A program made the position numbers and the translations under genes. The notes under the pieces are model-generated. The model was not told the DNA's origin. It did not search any database and worked only from the letters and a program-made list of their open reading frames with translations. A DNA stretch of 64,000 nucleotides, taken from NCBI GenBank assembly GCA_030737875.1, contig CM060922.1:305279456-305343455 (forward strand). The letters are read 5' to 3'. The DNA is from Allium sativum (lineage: Eukaryota; Streptophyta; Magnoliopsida; Asparagales; Amaryllidaceae). Positions 21,180 through 30,601 of the stretch are shown piece by piece. Every line of letters starts with the position of its first letter. Positions within the stretch are counted from its first letter, which is position 1.

Positions 21180-23401
21180 CTAACGCATATCACTGAAGAA
21201 CCACGAATCATCCGCAAGATCAACTTCTGGTACACTATCGACATGGTCATCATCATCGTCATCTTCTCGTCGTGTCGAATGAGATTGCTCGTCATCCTCA
21301 GCAGTTAGCTCGTTAATACGAGCCGTCAACTGATCAACTGTGCGCTTATGCTCTCTATACATAATATCGCGAAGTCCAATATGCATACGATATAGTTCCT
21401 CGTAAGGAAGAACAGCGGGATCTGGAAACTGTGTAACAATAGGCCATGAAATATCTACGTACGTATCCGGACCGGATGTGCCAGGAATACCCACAGTCCA
21501 ACCGTAACTAGTCGGCTGAGGAGGCTGAGGCCGAGGAGGTTGAGGAGGCTGATGTCCAGGAGGCTGAGGAGGCTGAGGCCGAGGAGGCTGCCGAGGAGGC
21601 TGAGTAGGCAAATAACGAGGAGGCTTCTGCAAAGTAAGCGTACCCTGGGACATGTCACGTAATACAGCTGGATCACCAAATGGAGTGTAGGCAGATGGAC
21701 AAACTAAATCAACTGCGGCGGCATGAACAAATGTTGCCGTATTACACAATGAATAAAACGACTCCCAAAAAGGAATGTAATCTCTAAAGGGAATGAGAAA
21801 TCTTTCAGCTGGCCACCACTCACCGGCATACTACTGCAAATCAACACTGGAATAAACCCGTAGATGACCTGTATCAGGGTGGGGATCATCGGGAACATCA
21901 TCAACATCGAATAACTGTCGCCAACAACGCTCCCCCAGGTACCAATAACATCCTAAAGCGGGTGGTGATGATACCAATGGAAATCGTCTACGTGACAGAA
22001 ACTGAGCGTGTTGCTGGGCTGGGCCTGACAAGAAAGGGGAATCGGCAAACGGACGCCACAAAACTGACTCTCGTGTGGTCCTCATCTCTATCTGATTACG
22101 AGCCACTGCAAATACATGACGACAATCACCTCCTGGAACAAACCGCCGGTTTTCGGGGGCCCAAGCTTTCACACGAGGATAGAAATGTGATAGTGTAGGA
22201 TCCAATGTCGGAAAGGTCATGTTATGAAAGTATTCAAAGTACCAATACTGCAAAACCTCCCAAAAACCTGTAATCGACGACCCACGAGACCTAATAGTGC
22301 ACTGCTTGTCCAAACCCTTGTACAAATGAGCGAGAATCGGCGTACCCCAGTCGTATGTAGTAGGAGTACTGTCGAACGACACGTTCGCAACAACAGCAAC
22401 ATAGCCACATGGCAATGTGTTTGATGAATTCGTAAAGAATAAATTACTCATCATATATAATAAGAATAATATGAGAATCTCTAATAAGTGGTGAACTGCA
22501 GGCTTAAGTTTCACTATTTCCATGATGGCTTGCCTAATGAAAGAGGTTCTAATTTGATGATTGTTTGATAAGCCTCCCCCTTGTAAGTTCAAATGTGGGA
22601 ATATACTAACCAATAGGTCATACCGTTGATATCGCTCATCGTAAGGTAAAGTTGCACCCTGACCAATTGGAATGCCAGTAAGCATGGTAAAATCTAGTGG
22701 CGTAAAACCTATCTCTCCGAAACTAAAGTGAAATGTATGTGTTGTTTTCCACCAACACATGGCTAATGCACCACATAACTGAACATCATTATTGTACAGG
22801 TTTTGAATAACTAAAGTAAAAATAAGAAAATCAAGTTAATTCATTATGTTATATAACATATGTATTATGTAAGTGAGATCATCAAAATTACGTACTCAAG
22901 AAATCTCCAAGTCCCATATTTCTAAGATATTCCGCAATAATGCCATCTGTGTCGTACGCACGAACGGTCGTAAACAAACGAACAATACTAACCCACGATC
23001 CTCGTGTACGATCATTACGAGCCTATTAACATGCAAAACAATTACTACTTATATAACGACAAACTTATTTTTCAACTACAAATTACTACAACAATCAGTT
23101 GAAGAAGTTATACCTCTAAAGACGTCTTCACGGTTTAGGTAAGGTGTCTTTCGCCTTCGGGAAGTTCCCGAAAATTAGCCAACTTTTTTTCTCTATTCAA
23201 ATTAACATCAATATGCGGATCCAGCGTAGCATAAACACCGGATTTAGCAACCCGCCTTCGCTTAACGTGTTTTGAACCATGAGCTTCGCTTGGACCGGTC
23301 TCTTCAACCGCTTCATTTTCCTCTTGTGCATTGATATTTGCGGCACTACTACTCCCACTACTACTCCGAGAACCAAAAATAGCTTTACCTAACCTTCTCA
23401 T
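21180..23401 (-). pseudogene. Plant mobile domain (PMD, MAIN-like) gene carried by the Harbinger, one in-frame TAG
   Basis: PMD proteins include Arabidopsis MAIN and MAIL1 and transposon-borne relatives. Exon 1 (ATG 23401 to about 23110) is Ser- and acid-rich and holds a TAA at 23137-23135, so its 3' junction is uncertain. Exon 2 is 23022-22896 (NDRTRGSWVSIVRLF, EYLRNMGLGDFL). Exon 3 runs 22810-21180 after an 85-bp intron (22895-22811) that joins in frame. Exon 3 carries the PMD core: FSFGEIGFTPLDFTMLTGIPI, YDWGTPILAHLYKGLD and GFWEVLQYWYFEYF. A TAG interrupts at 21833-21831, then the same frame continues through a Pro/Gln-rich repeat, a coiled coil and an Asp-rich tail to TAG at 21180. Presence of PMD inside complete Harbinger termini is unusual. 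Confidence 0.85.
22811..22895 (-). other. Intron of the PMD gene
   Basis: On the minus strand it begins GTACGT and ends TACTTTAG. Splicing joins GGAGATTTCTTGA to TTATTCAAAACCTG in one frame, giving MGLGDFL-I-IQNLYNNDVQL. The frame continuity supports the call. Confidence 0.75.
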
Positions 23402-23490
23402 TTTTTTTGGGAAAATGGGTGCGGTGGAAAGAAGTAAAAATGGAGTGGGTGGCGGCGGAAGGAGAGGTAAAATGAAAAGGAGGAGAGGGA

Positions 23491-23743
23491 GATCGGGTCT
23501 TTTGACCCGATCGGATCGGTTAAGGGTATAAATCCCTTAACCGGTCATGGTGAAACCGGTGTATACTTCACCGGTTTCACCACAACCGGCTATGGGTCAA
23601 AACCCATAGCCGGTTAACCGGTCAAGGTGAAACCGGTGAAGTATACACCGGTTTGACCGGTTAACCGGCTATGGGTTTTGACCCATAGCCGGTTGGGGGG
23701 CTGCTGGTGTCAACCCCCCTGGGTTGACAGCCAGCAACCCCCC
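23491..23743. repeat. Right subterminal hairpin array of the Harbinger element
   Basis: Seven consecutive hairpins have stems at 23491-23499/23504-23512, 23517-23526/23534-23543, 23548-23561/23569-23582, 23584-23597/23602-23615, 23616-23625/23653-23662 (extended by 23632-23638/23646-23652 past a bulge), 23663-23676/23681-23694, and a near-perfect 21-23 bp stem 23695-23716/23721-23743. Stems four and six have the same 14-bp sequence AACCGGCTATGGGT with complementary loops (CAAA, TTTG). The sequences differ from the left array except for the shared AACCGG words. Confidence 0.92.
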
Positions 23744-23764
23744 ACGGTTGGGACTGCTCTAACA

Positions 23765-24180
23765 GCAGCCACGCCATTCTTTTACCCTATCATTTCGAGT
23801 TTTCCACCGCCCTGCTCTTCACCGACCACTTCAATTGAAGCCACCAACTCCCATACGTGCCACCCTGCCAACGCCGAGCTCCATCCCCTCAGCCTCACGC
23901 CCAGTTGAACCCCATCCATCTAGCCTCACCCGTGTCCAATGCTCATCCTGCCTCGACCCTCCTGCCTCGTTTCCGCACCCAGCAGTCTCCGCCTGGAAGC
24001 TCCTGCTGACCCGACAACGGACCTGAAATCGAACCCCTGCGGTGCCGCCTTGCCTCGTCTACATCAGCTAAGCCAGACATCCTGTGATCCTCCGCCTCGA
24101 CTTCTTTGTCCCCTGAAACCCGTGACCAAACTAGCCTACAGCTTCCCCTTTAGCTCCCAAGCCGAGATCTGACTGAACCC
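23765..24180. other. GC-rich island of the solo LTR
   Basis: CT-rich, GC-rich DNA stands out from the AT-rich LTR. Comparable islands sit at similar places in the other long LTRs (34880-35140, 62000-62143). Frames of 60-77 codons exist but are not conserved, so I do not call a protein; an untranslated transcribed leader is more likely. Confidence 0.5.
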
Positions 24181-24377
24181 GTCTGTGCATCCGTTACCCT
24201 TCCCCTTGCGTGATTCTTTTTTAGCATGGGTGTTGGTTGTGTGTGCGATTTGTGTGCGTGCGTTACTAATTTATGTTAGTGTATAGGTGTGTATATATTT
24301 GTGTAAGTTATTCATGTGTGTGTTGTTGAATGCCGCGTTGTGTATTGCATGTGTTTGCTTATTACACGTGTGTTAGT

Positions 24378-24378
24378 T

Positions 24379-24447
<69 letters not shown>
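24378..24447. repeat. Compound (TG)n(TA)n microsatellite
   Basis: TG repeats (about 24378-24402) run into TA repeats (to 24447), which abut the left end of the MITE at 24448. Confidence 0.9.
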
Positions 24448-24449
<2 letters not shown>

Positions 24450-24634
24450 GGCAGGTTCAATGGCACCCCAAATAGTGAGCACCCCTTTAGCCTACCACTT
24501 TTCCACCACACATTTCCTCCCTCTCTCCTTCCACTCATTCTCTCACCTCCCACTCCCTTTCTTTAATATAAATGAGAGTAGGAAATTAAGGGGCATTTGG
24601 GGTGCTCCACTTTTTGGGGGCTCCTTGATCCTAT

Positions 24635-24637
<3 letters not shown>
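24448..24637. mobile_element. TA-microsatellite MITE, second copy
   Basis: Same family as the 330-516 element. The left terminus has GGTTCAATGGCACCCCAAAT, and the right terminus reverse-complemented has GGATCAAGGAGCCCCCAAAA. The pyrimidine-rich interior TTCCACTCATTCTCTCACCT is shared. It is flanked on both sides by long TA runs (to 24447 and from 24638). Confidence 0.85.

Positions 24638-24676
<39 letters not shown>
24638..24676. repeat. (TA)n microsatellite between two MITEs
   Basis: A pure AT/TA alternation separates two unrelated MITEs, so both used the same microsatellite. Confidence 0.9.
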
Positions 24677-24681
<5 letters not shown>

Positions 24682-24844
24682 CGGTTATTGGGACAAAATA
24701 AAACACACAATTTTAAACACAGAATCCTGGCCATTGGATTCTTTTGTCTTTACATGAGAGGTGCAAATCATGGGGGGATCCAGTGGTCCAGATTTTGTGT
24801 ATTTAATTTTGTGTCAACAATTTATGTCCCTATAGACTTTCCCT
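24677..24844. mobile_element. Second, unrelated MITE in the same TA microsatellite
   Basis: About 168 bp with long imperfect terminal inverted repeats covering much of its length. The left end has TTATTGGGACAAAATAAAAC then GGCCATTGGATTC. The right end reverse-complemented has CTATAGGGACATAAATTGTT then GGACCACTGGATCC. TA repeats flank both sides (24638-24676, 24845-24883). No coding capacity. Confidence 0.8.
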
Positions 24845-24883
24845 ATATATATACATATATATAAACATATATATGTATATATA
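24845..24883. repeat. Imperfect TA microsatellite right of the MITE pair
   Basis: TATATATACATATATATAAACATATATATG-type DNA; third TA segment of the cluster. Confidence 0.8.
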
Positions 24884-25130
24884 TGAAAATTGGTTCACTT
24901 TTATTATTGATAATAAAAACAGTACAAAGGAAAATTGGCATACTAACCATTACAGACAAAAGCAATGAAGAAAAACATGAAATACAAGTAAATATTATGC
25001 TAAAACCATAAAACAAACCCATGATGAGGCCAATCCCTCTTAGTGCAACCTGCTGCACCACTCTCGAGCCACTTCCTCCAACTCAACTTAGTGCAATCCC
25101 ACTACACTTCGTCTCAAAACTTCAGTTATA

Positions 25131-25145
25131 GTTTGTGTGTGTGTG

Positions 25146-25181
<36 letters not shown>

Positions 25182-25183
25182 TA
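25131..25183. repeat. Compound (TG)n(TA)n microsatellite
   Basis: GTGTGTGTGTGTA followed by TA repeats with one G interruption; part of the AT-rich solo LTR. Confidence 0.9.
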
Positions 25184-27643
25184 AAAGCTTGGTAGGTGGT
25201 TTGGGAATAAGATTTGTATGCTGTATGGTTTCCAAAAATTAAATTTTTTTTATATATTTTATGAACTTTAATAATAAACTCAAGATGGATAAGTTAGATT
25301 TCGCGATTTAAATTCGAAGTTTAAAAATGTAAATTTATATAACGATATTTGAATAACGAATGAACTCATATTAAGTTATGAATTCGAATTGATACGAACT
25401 TTAAGTAGAGATGAATTGGGTACAAATATGAAATGAATGTGAAATAGAATTGGTCTGAACTTATAAGAGATAAATTTGAATTATGAAATTGATTTCGAAA
25501 TGTAAATTTTCAAATTTAAAGAAATGAATTTGATTTTGTAATCAATATGAAATGAATTCAATTTGAAAGTGATTGAATATGAATTTCTATGTATGTAACT
25601 AATTTTATAAATCGTTCGTTTTTTAATTAAGAAATTTGTTAAATCAAATATATAAGAATGGTTTCAAATTGTACAATTTGAATTTATAAATAATGATTTC
25701 CAATGGTACAAGTTGAATTGAAAAATATGACACGTATTGTTTGGATTGAAATATAATGTTTGATTTGAATTTTATAAGTAATGAATTTCGAATTAATATG
25801 ACTTGAGTTATAAATATAATATGATTTGATGAAATCGAAATTTATGATTTGATCTGAATTATTTAAACTGAATTTGAATTTAAGTGTTAGATTTTGAATC
25901 AACTTAAACGAATGCTAAAAGGTAAAAACTTGATTTTTATGAATTGTTTGAATAACGATTTCGAATCGTAAGACTTTAATATAATTTGTTTAAATTAAAA
26001 TCCAAATTTTGACTCGAATCGTATATTTTGAATTCGAACCGAATGGTTGGATTTTAATGAATCGGTTTAAAGAAAATTCTTGGATAGGTGAAATTGAATC
26101 ATTTGAACTGTTTTGAACTTGAGATTTTGCAAATATAAACCTAACCAAAATATTACTGAAGTTAAATGTTTTGGTATTGACTTAAATGGCAATTGAGTTC
26201 TTTAAGTTATAATTTAAATAATAATTGATTTAGTTTGAAAATCTTTTTGCGAATAGTTTCGAAAATTATATAAAACCGTAGTTAAATAGTATAATATTGG
26301 TTTATACTAAATTTTTAGATATTTTGATATGATTTTGTAAATCGATGTGATTTAAGCGATTTGTGCTGTTTTCAAATTACTATAATTGAAGTTAGACATT
26401 TAAATTGATTTCAAATTCGAATATAAGAATTCGTATAAACTATTTTATAAAGCGATTTATAAAATAATGACCACGGTGTGAAAATTGTAAACGATTGGTT
26501 GTTAAAGAGACCGGGATCGGCTATTGTCATACTCTCTGCCAATACCGAAAACCACTTCAACAACTGTGTATCCAGTGGAGTTCCAAAATGAAGGCGGTGA
26601 TTTGGCGAACGACTCTATTTTGTATTTCATATTAATTACGAGATCCTGACTACCTTGAGTCAGCTTGATGTGACTAAAACAGGAGCTACGCACGGACAAA
26701 GTGAGGTCATACCTCCTATCGAGCACACTTCTTCGATATTATTCTATTACTGTGAGATTCGATTTGGGCCCTTTTGATTATGGGAGTGTAACTCTAGGAG
26801 GGCGGTAGTAGCTATTATGCGTTACCACCAGTCCGGCTCTGCAAACGGTGAATCCACCCTGGCATTCCTTGCATGTCTTGTCACATGCCTTATACGAACC
26901 CACTACGATTTTGTTTTGTACCGTTTATATGGAGTGCTCTCTAATCAACCTCCAATTTACGGAGGAATTATGGTAATGTATATACCATGTGAATATATAA
27001 ACAGTGTAAGGGTAATCATGGTAATCCCGCTTACCCTATTTTGATATTTTACTGATAGACACTATTGTATATAGCGTATTATACTATATAGTATTAGTTT
27101 GACGGATCCTTAGAGGATGGTGATCCCAAACATCCTCTAAGTTACTGATTGCATTTCATCGCACATTTCATTTGAGTTGATTTACTTTCATGAGAATGTT
27201 AGTCCTGATCCTAGTTGTTTTATTTTTATTATTGCTCGAGTCAAATCGAGTATTACAGCTTTTGAGATTCACTTTCGGGGTTGGAGTTTATATTGGATTT
27301 GCTCACCTGTATCTACCTGTTCAGAGTATCTAGTTTAAGCTATTCTTGTTATTTCAGTATATATATTTATCTTTTATTTATGTGTCTGAAATTCATAGTA
27401 TTAGACTTTCACTACATTATTTATGTAAACTCTGATGTAAAATTTATTTAGTAGCTTTATGAACTACTATTGTATTTTGTAATTTCTGTTGCGAGGTATT
27501 ATATTGCTCTGTACCGTGTATGTGATCCGTGATTCTGTGATTTATTCTATTTACCTCGGAAGCTAATAACAATCTGTTGTTTTGGACGTTCCGAGTTAAC
27601 ATGTTTTGTCGATTCGACGGGGTCAAAATGTCGGGTCGTTACA
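25184..27643. other. AT-rich remainder of the solo LTR
   Basis: No coding signal. Dense GAATT/TTCGAA words give a monotonous texture like the matching parts of the other long LTRs. The last kilobase is less AT-rich and holds AAAGAGACCGGGATCG near 26508, comparable to AAAAGACCGGGTTTATCC near 38173 in the 33918-39718 LTR. Confidence 0.45.
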
Positions 27644-27648
27644 TCACT

Positions 27649-28427
27649 TTTCATCCGAATTGAAAAAAATTAATGGCCCTCAATACGAAACTCAACGTTT
27701 AGTTTTAATCTCTTGCTCTAGTTGATTTGAGATGTTGAGCGACTCTCAAGGAGGCAATTTCGATCTTAAAATTTCTTGAAATTAATTCGAAAGCTGCTTA
27801 AAATTGCTTGGAGTTATAACATCTATCTATACACTTGTATGGCACACAAATGTATATTTTTAAGAATGAGATTGACTTGACTCATGAACCAAAATTGATT
27901 TTAGTAAATGACAATAAGCAAATCTTCCTAACGGTCGGTTTGATTAGAACTAAAACTCAAAATTAAAAATTCTATAGATACAAATATTTTTTTTATCCAA
28001 AATTATTTATACAAGTACATACATAATTATGCCATCGGTATTTTCCACTTTTGTACGGTACGTAATGCTAGTATTAAATATTATAAATAAAATGTTTTTT
28101 TAAAGAAAATTGTCTTTAATTCCGTCAAATCTCAAGTTATAAATGTTTGGAAAGTGTAAAATCTGTTTGTTCACAAATACACACTTTCAAAATTTGAAAA
28201 ATATTGAAAGTTTTAAAAGTACCATAAGTAATTCATAAACACTTAGCTTGTCGATAAGCATTATGAAAATATCCAGTTCACTTTCAAAGCAAAATTATTG
28301 GGGATTGTTAAAGGGACTCCATTTTTTGTTAAGAGGAGGATAAATTTAAGGAGACTTCATCTTATTTTTTATTTGTTAAGGGGGGTTAGGAATTCTAAAA
28401 ATAAAATAAAATATAGACTAAAGTACC
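27649..28427. other. Spacer between solo LTR and element A
   Basis: AT-rich; no gene. TTGTTAAGGGGG-type words near 28370 match, inverted, the sequence near 45728-45740 on the far side of element A. The pre-insertion locus may therefore have held a small inverted-repeat element. Confidence 0.35.
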
Positions 28428-29589
28428 CTCGATGAAACACCCCAGCTCCGTTAAGGTCACTCGCAAAGGGAATGCCTTAACTTTGGTGGAGCATTTTAGG
28501 TAAAAGATGCAGATAAATTACAAGACAGACAAATAAAGCAGCAGAAAATAAAGTCATTTTATAAACAATATGGTTCAGTCAAGCTTTTACAACAGTTGTC
28601 TCCATCATACTTAAAAGTAATACATAGAACTTCTGTCTTGATCTAAAAACTTCCAAATATAAAAGAAGCATAAAAACAACAATGATATTCCCCAATAAAG
28701 CATGAACCAGCCATAGCAGTGGAAGAGAGAGTCCAAAGCAATACATTGACTATCTTCAAGCTTGGAAAGAAGACTGAGCTAAGTGGAAACATTTCCTCCC
28801 TGTGAACCTGGGGGGGGGGGGAACAGAAGAAAAGAGGCGAAACAAAACTAGGTCAGAAATAAGTCTGGTAAGTCCAGTGACTTTCAGCATATAAACAGGC
28901 AAAAGCATCATGACATGAATAAACTGAATATAAGACAATACCATGATAACAGGGATAACAAGATATCATAGGATAAGCATAAGGTATGATAAGGCAAGAT
29001 AAACTGAATGCGCTTCTACTCTTTCTCTGCTTTGCTACTACCTTGTTATTCTGATTTTTATATATATCTCCGCACCACCTAACTAGTGTCCCAACTAGTA
29101 ATCTGTATAAAATGATAATATTACAACATGATCCCAATCCCCGCATATTATGGTAGCCTTCGGGTGTACATCTATCGTGAGGATTCCACTTCAATCTGCC
29201 TAATTGCCATGAACATGCTAGATGAACTCTTACTACCCAATCGATCGGCTCCCTACTGTATTAACTTTTCTTGTGTCTGTGTCAATCGGCCCTCTCTTGC
29301 GTGTAGATACCCTGTGCTGGCCCCACCATAAGGTGTATCAGTCCTTATGATAGCGACCCGACACGATTCAAGATGTACAGTGTATAACTACTGATACCCA
29401 GTGCCTGCTATTTCCCACTTCGGAGTATGTGCACGCCCGTAAACCGTCGAACCTTCACTGACGTACCCCTGTCGCTGTTTTGACTGCTTATAATCAGCCC
29501 AACAATCGTGCCCCACCCTACCTAGTTTCAAGGTACCATGATGCAACTATGTGGGTTACTGCTGAAATGGGTCCCCGTTACTAGGATTT

Positions 29590-30350
29590 TTTATTGGTTA
29601 AGTTTGTGGGCCTATATATACAAATATTACCCACCTACACGAGATTTACTTAACCCTCCCACCGATTCTAGCATGTTTACTTAACGGTTAAGTTTGTGGG
29701 CCTATATGTACTAATATTACCCACCTACACGAGATGTACTTAACCCTCCCATCGATTCAATCATGTTTATTTAACGGTTAATTTTGTAGGCCTATATGTA
29801 CTAATATTACCCACCAACCCGATATGTACTTAACCCTCCCGCACATTATGTCGTATTGGTTAAGTGTTGTCCATTCATGTTAACTTAAGCTACTCATTCA
29901 TCATGTCATGTTGGTTAAGTGTTTCCTATTAACTTAACCCTCCTCACTTATCATGTTGGATTGGTTAAGTGTTTCCTATAACTTAACCCCGTTCGTTCGT
30001 CAAGTTATATTGGTCAAGTGTTTGTTGTTAACTTAACCCCACGTGTTCATCATGTTGCATTGGTTAAGTGTCATCAATCAATTCAAGTTAACTTAACCCA
30101 CCCACATGTCATATTACTTTGGTTAAGTGTTACCTTCTTGTGTTAACTTAACCCTACCATAAATTAAGTTATATTGGTTAAGTGTTGCCCTCTTGTTTTT
30201 ACTTAACCTTACCACAAATCAAGTTATTTTGGATTAGTGTTTCTTATTACTTAACCCTACCCATTCATCTTGTTACATTGGTTAAGTGTTTCTCATTAAC
30301 TTAACCCTAGTCATTCATATTGGTTAATTGTTCCTATGAACTTAACCCTA
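29590..30350. repeat. Array of GGTTAAGT...ACTTAACC hairpin units in the LTR
   Basis: About 13-14 degenerate units of 45-65 bp, each pairing TTGGTTAAGTGTT with AACTTAACC a short distance later, so every unit can fold as a small hairpin. Equivalent arrays lie at 41895-42665 and 49845-50590 in the other two LTR copies. Confidence 0.85.
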
Positions 30351-30389
30351 GTCATTTATCTTGTTCATTAGCATTAATCGATTTATTAA

Positions 30390-30601
30390 TGCACCAACCT
30401 CTCACATTAGATATGTGTTGTTGCGGTTACTGGATGTGCCGGGCGGTTCCGGGCAGTTTTACACCACAACTCAATCTAACCTCGGGTTTTTCTTGGGCAT
30501 GATGCATTAACTTCTCACATTAGATAGGTTTTGTTGTGGTTACTGGATGTGTCGGGCAGTTCCGGGCAGTTTTACACCACAACTCAATCTAACTTCGGGT
30601 T
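30390..30601. repeat. Duplicated block of about 100 bp in the element A LTR
   Basis: Two consecutive copies share CTCACATTAGATA(G/T)GT, GGTTACTGGATGTG and GGGCAGTTTTACACCACAAC. The same pair occurs at about 42700-42905 and 50640-50850, so the duplication predates the spread of the family. Confidence 0.85.

Larger units (their letters stand above)
14993..23759 (+). mobile_element. 8.77-kb PIF/Harbinger transposon with cargo genes
   Basis: Ends are 19-bp terminal inverted repeats: GAGCACTCCCAACCGTGGG at 14993-15011 and its reverse complement with one mismatch at 23741-23759. They are flanked by the trinucleotide TAA at 14990-14992 and 23760-23762, the TWA duplication diagnostic of PIF/Harbinger. 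Inside are a plus-strand ORF1, a convergent minus-strand DDE transposase, then three further minus-strand genes (unknown, GRF-like zinc finger, plant mobile domain). Both ends carry arrays of perfect hairpins. Typical plant Harbingers are about 3-6 kb with only two genes. Several genes contain in-frame TAG codons, so this copy is probably non-autonomous now. Confidence 0.93.
13969..27643. mobile_element. Solo LTR of about 4.9 kb, split by a Harbinger transposon
   Basis: Begins TGTAACGACCGG and ends GGGTCGTTACA, a 10-bp terminal inversion with TG...CA ends as in Ty3/gypsy LTRs. A perfect 5-bp target duplication TCACT flanks it at 13964-13968 and 27644-27648. Removing the 8.77-kb Harbinger insert leaves about 4.9 kb. 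There is no second LTR, primer site or polypurine tract, so it is a solo LTR left by recombination. It shares the layout of the other long LTRs here: AT-rich start, a GC-rich island (23765-24180), then AT-rich DNA. It also hosts two MITEs at 24448-24844. Orientation is not fixed by internal signals. Confidence 0.85.

Noticed and set aside
21455..21679. Leu/Ser-rich 74-codon minus-strand frame
   Set aside because: Out-of-frame shadow of the Pro/Gln-rich repeat of the PMD gene.
24316..24734. Frames of 63-120 codons around the MITE cluster
   Set aside because: They consist mostly of translated TG/TA repeats (long YIYIYI runs).
28853..29194. 113-codon minus-strand frame repeated in the other family A 5' LTR (41210-41551)
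   Set aside because: It lies at the same place in LTR copies, starts within LTR noncoding sequence, lacks domains, and is shortened in the third copy; conservation is explained by LTR homology.
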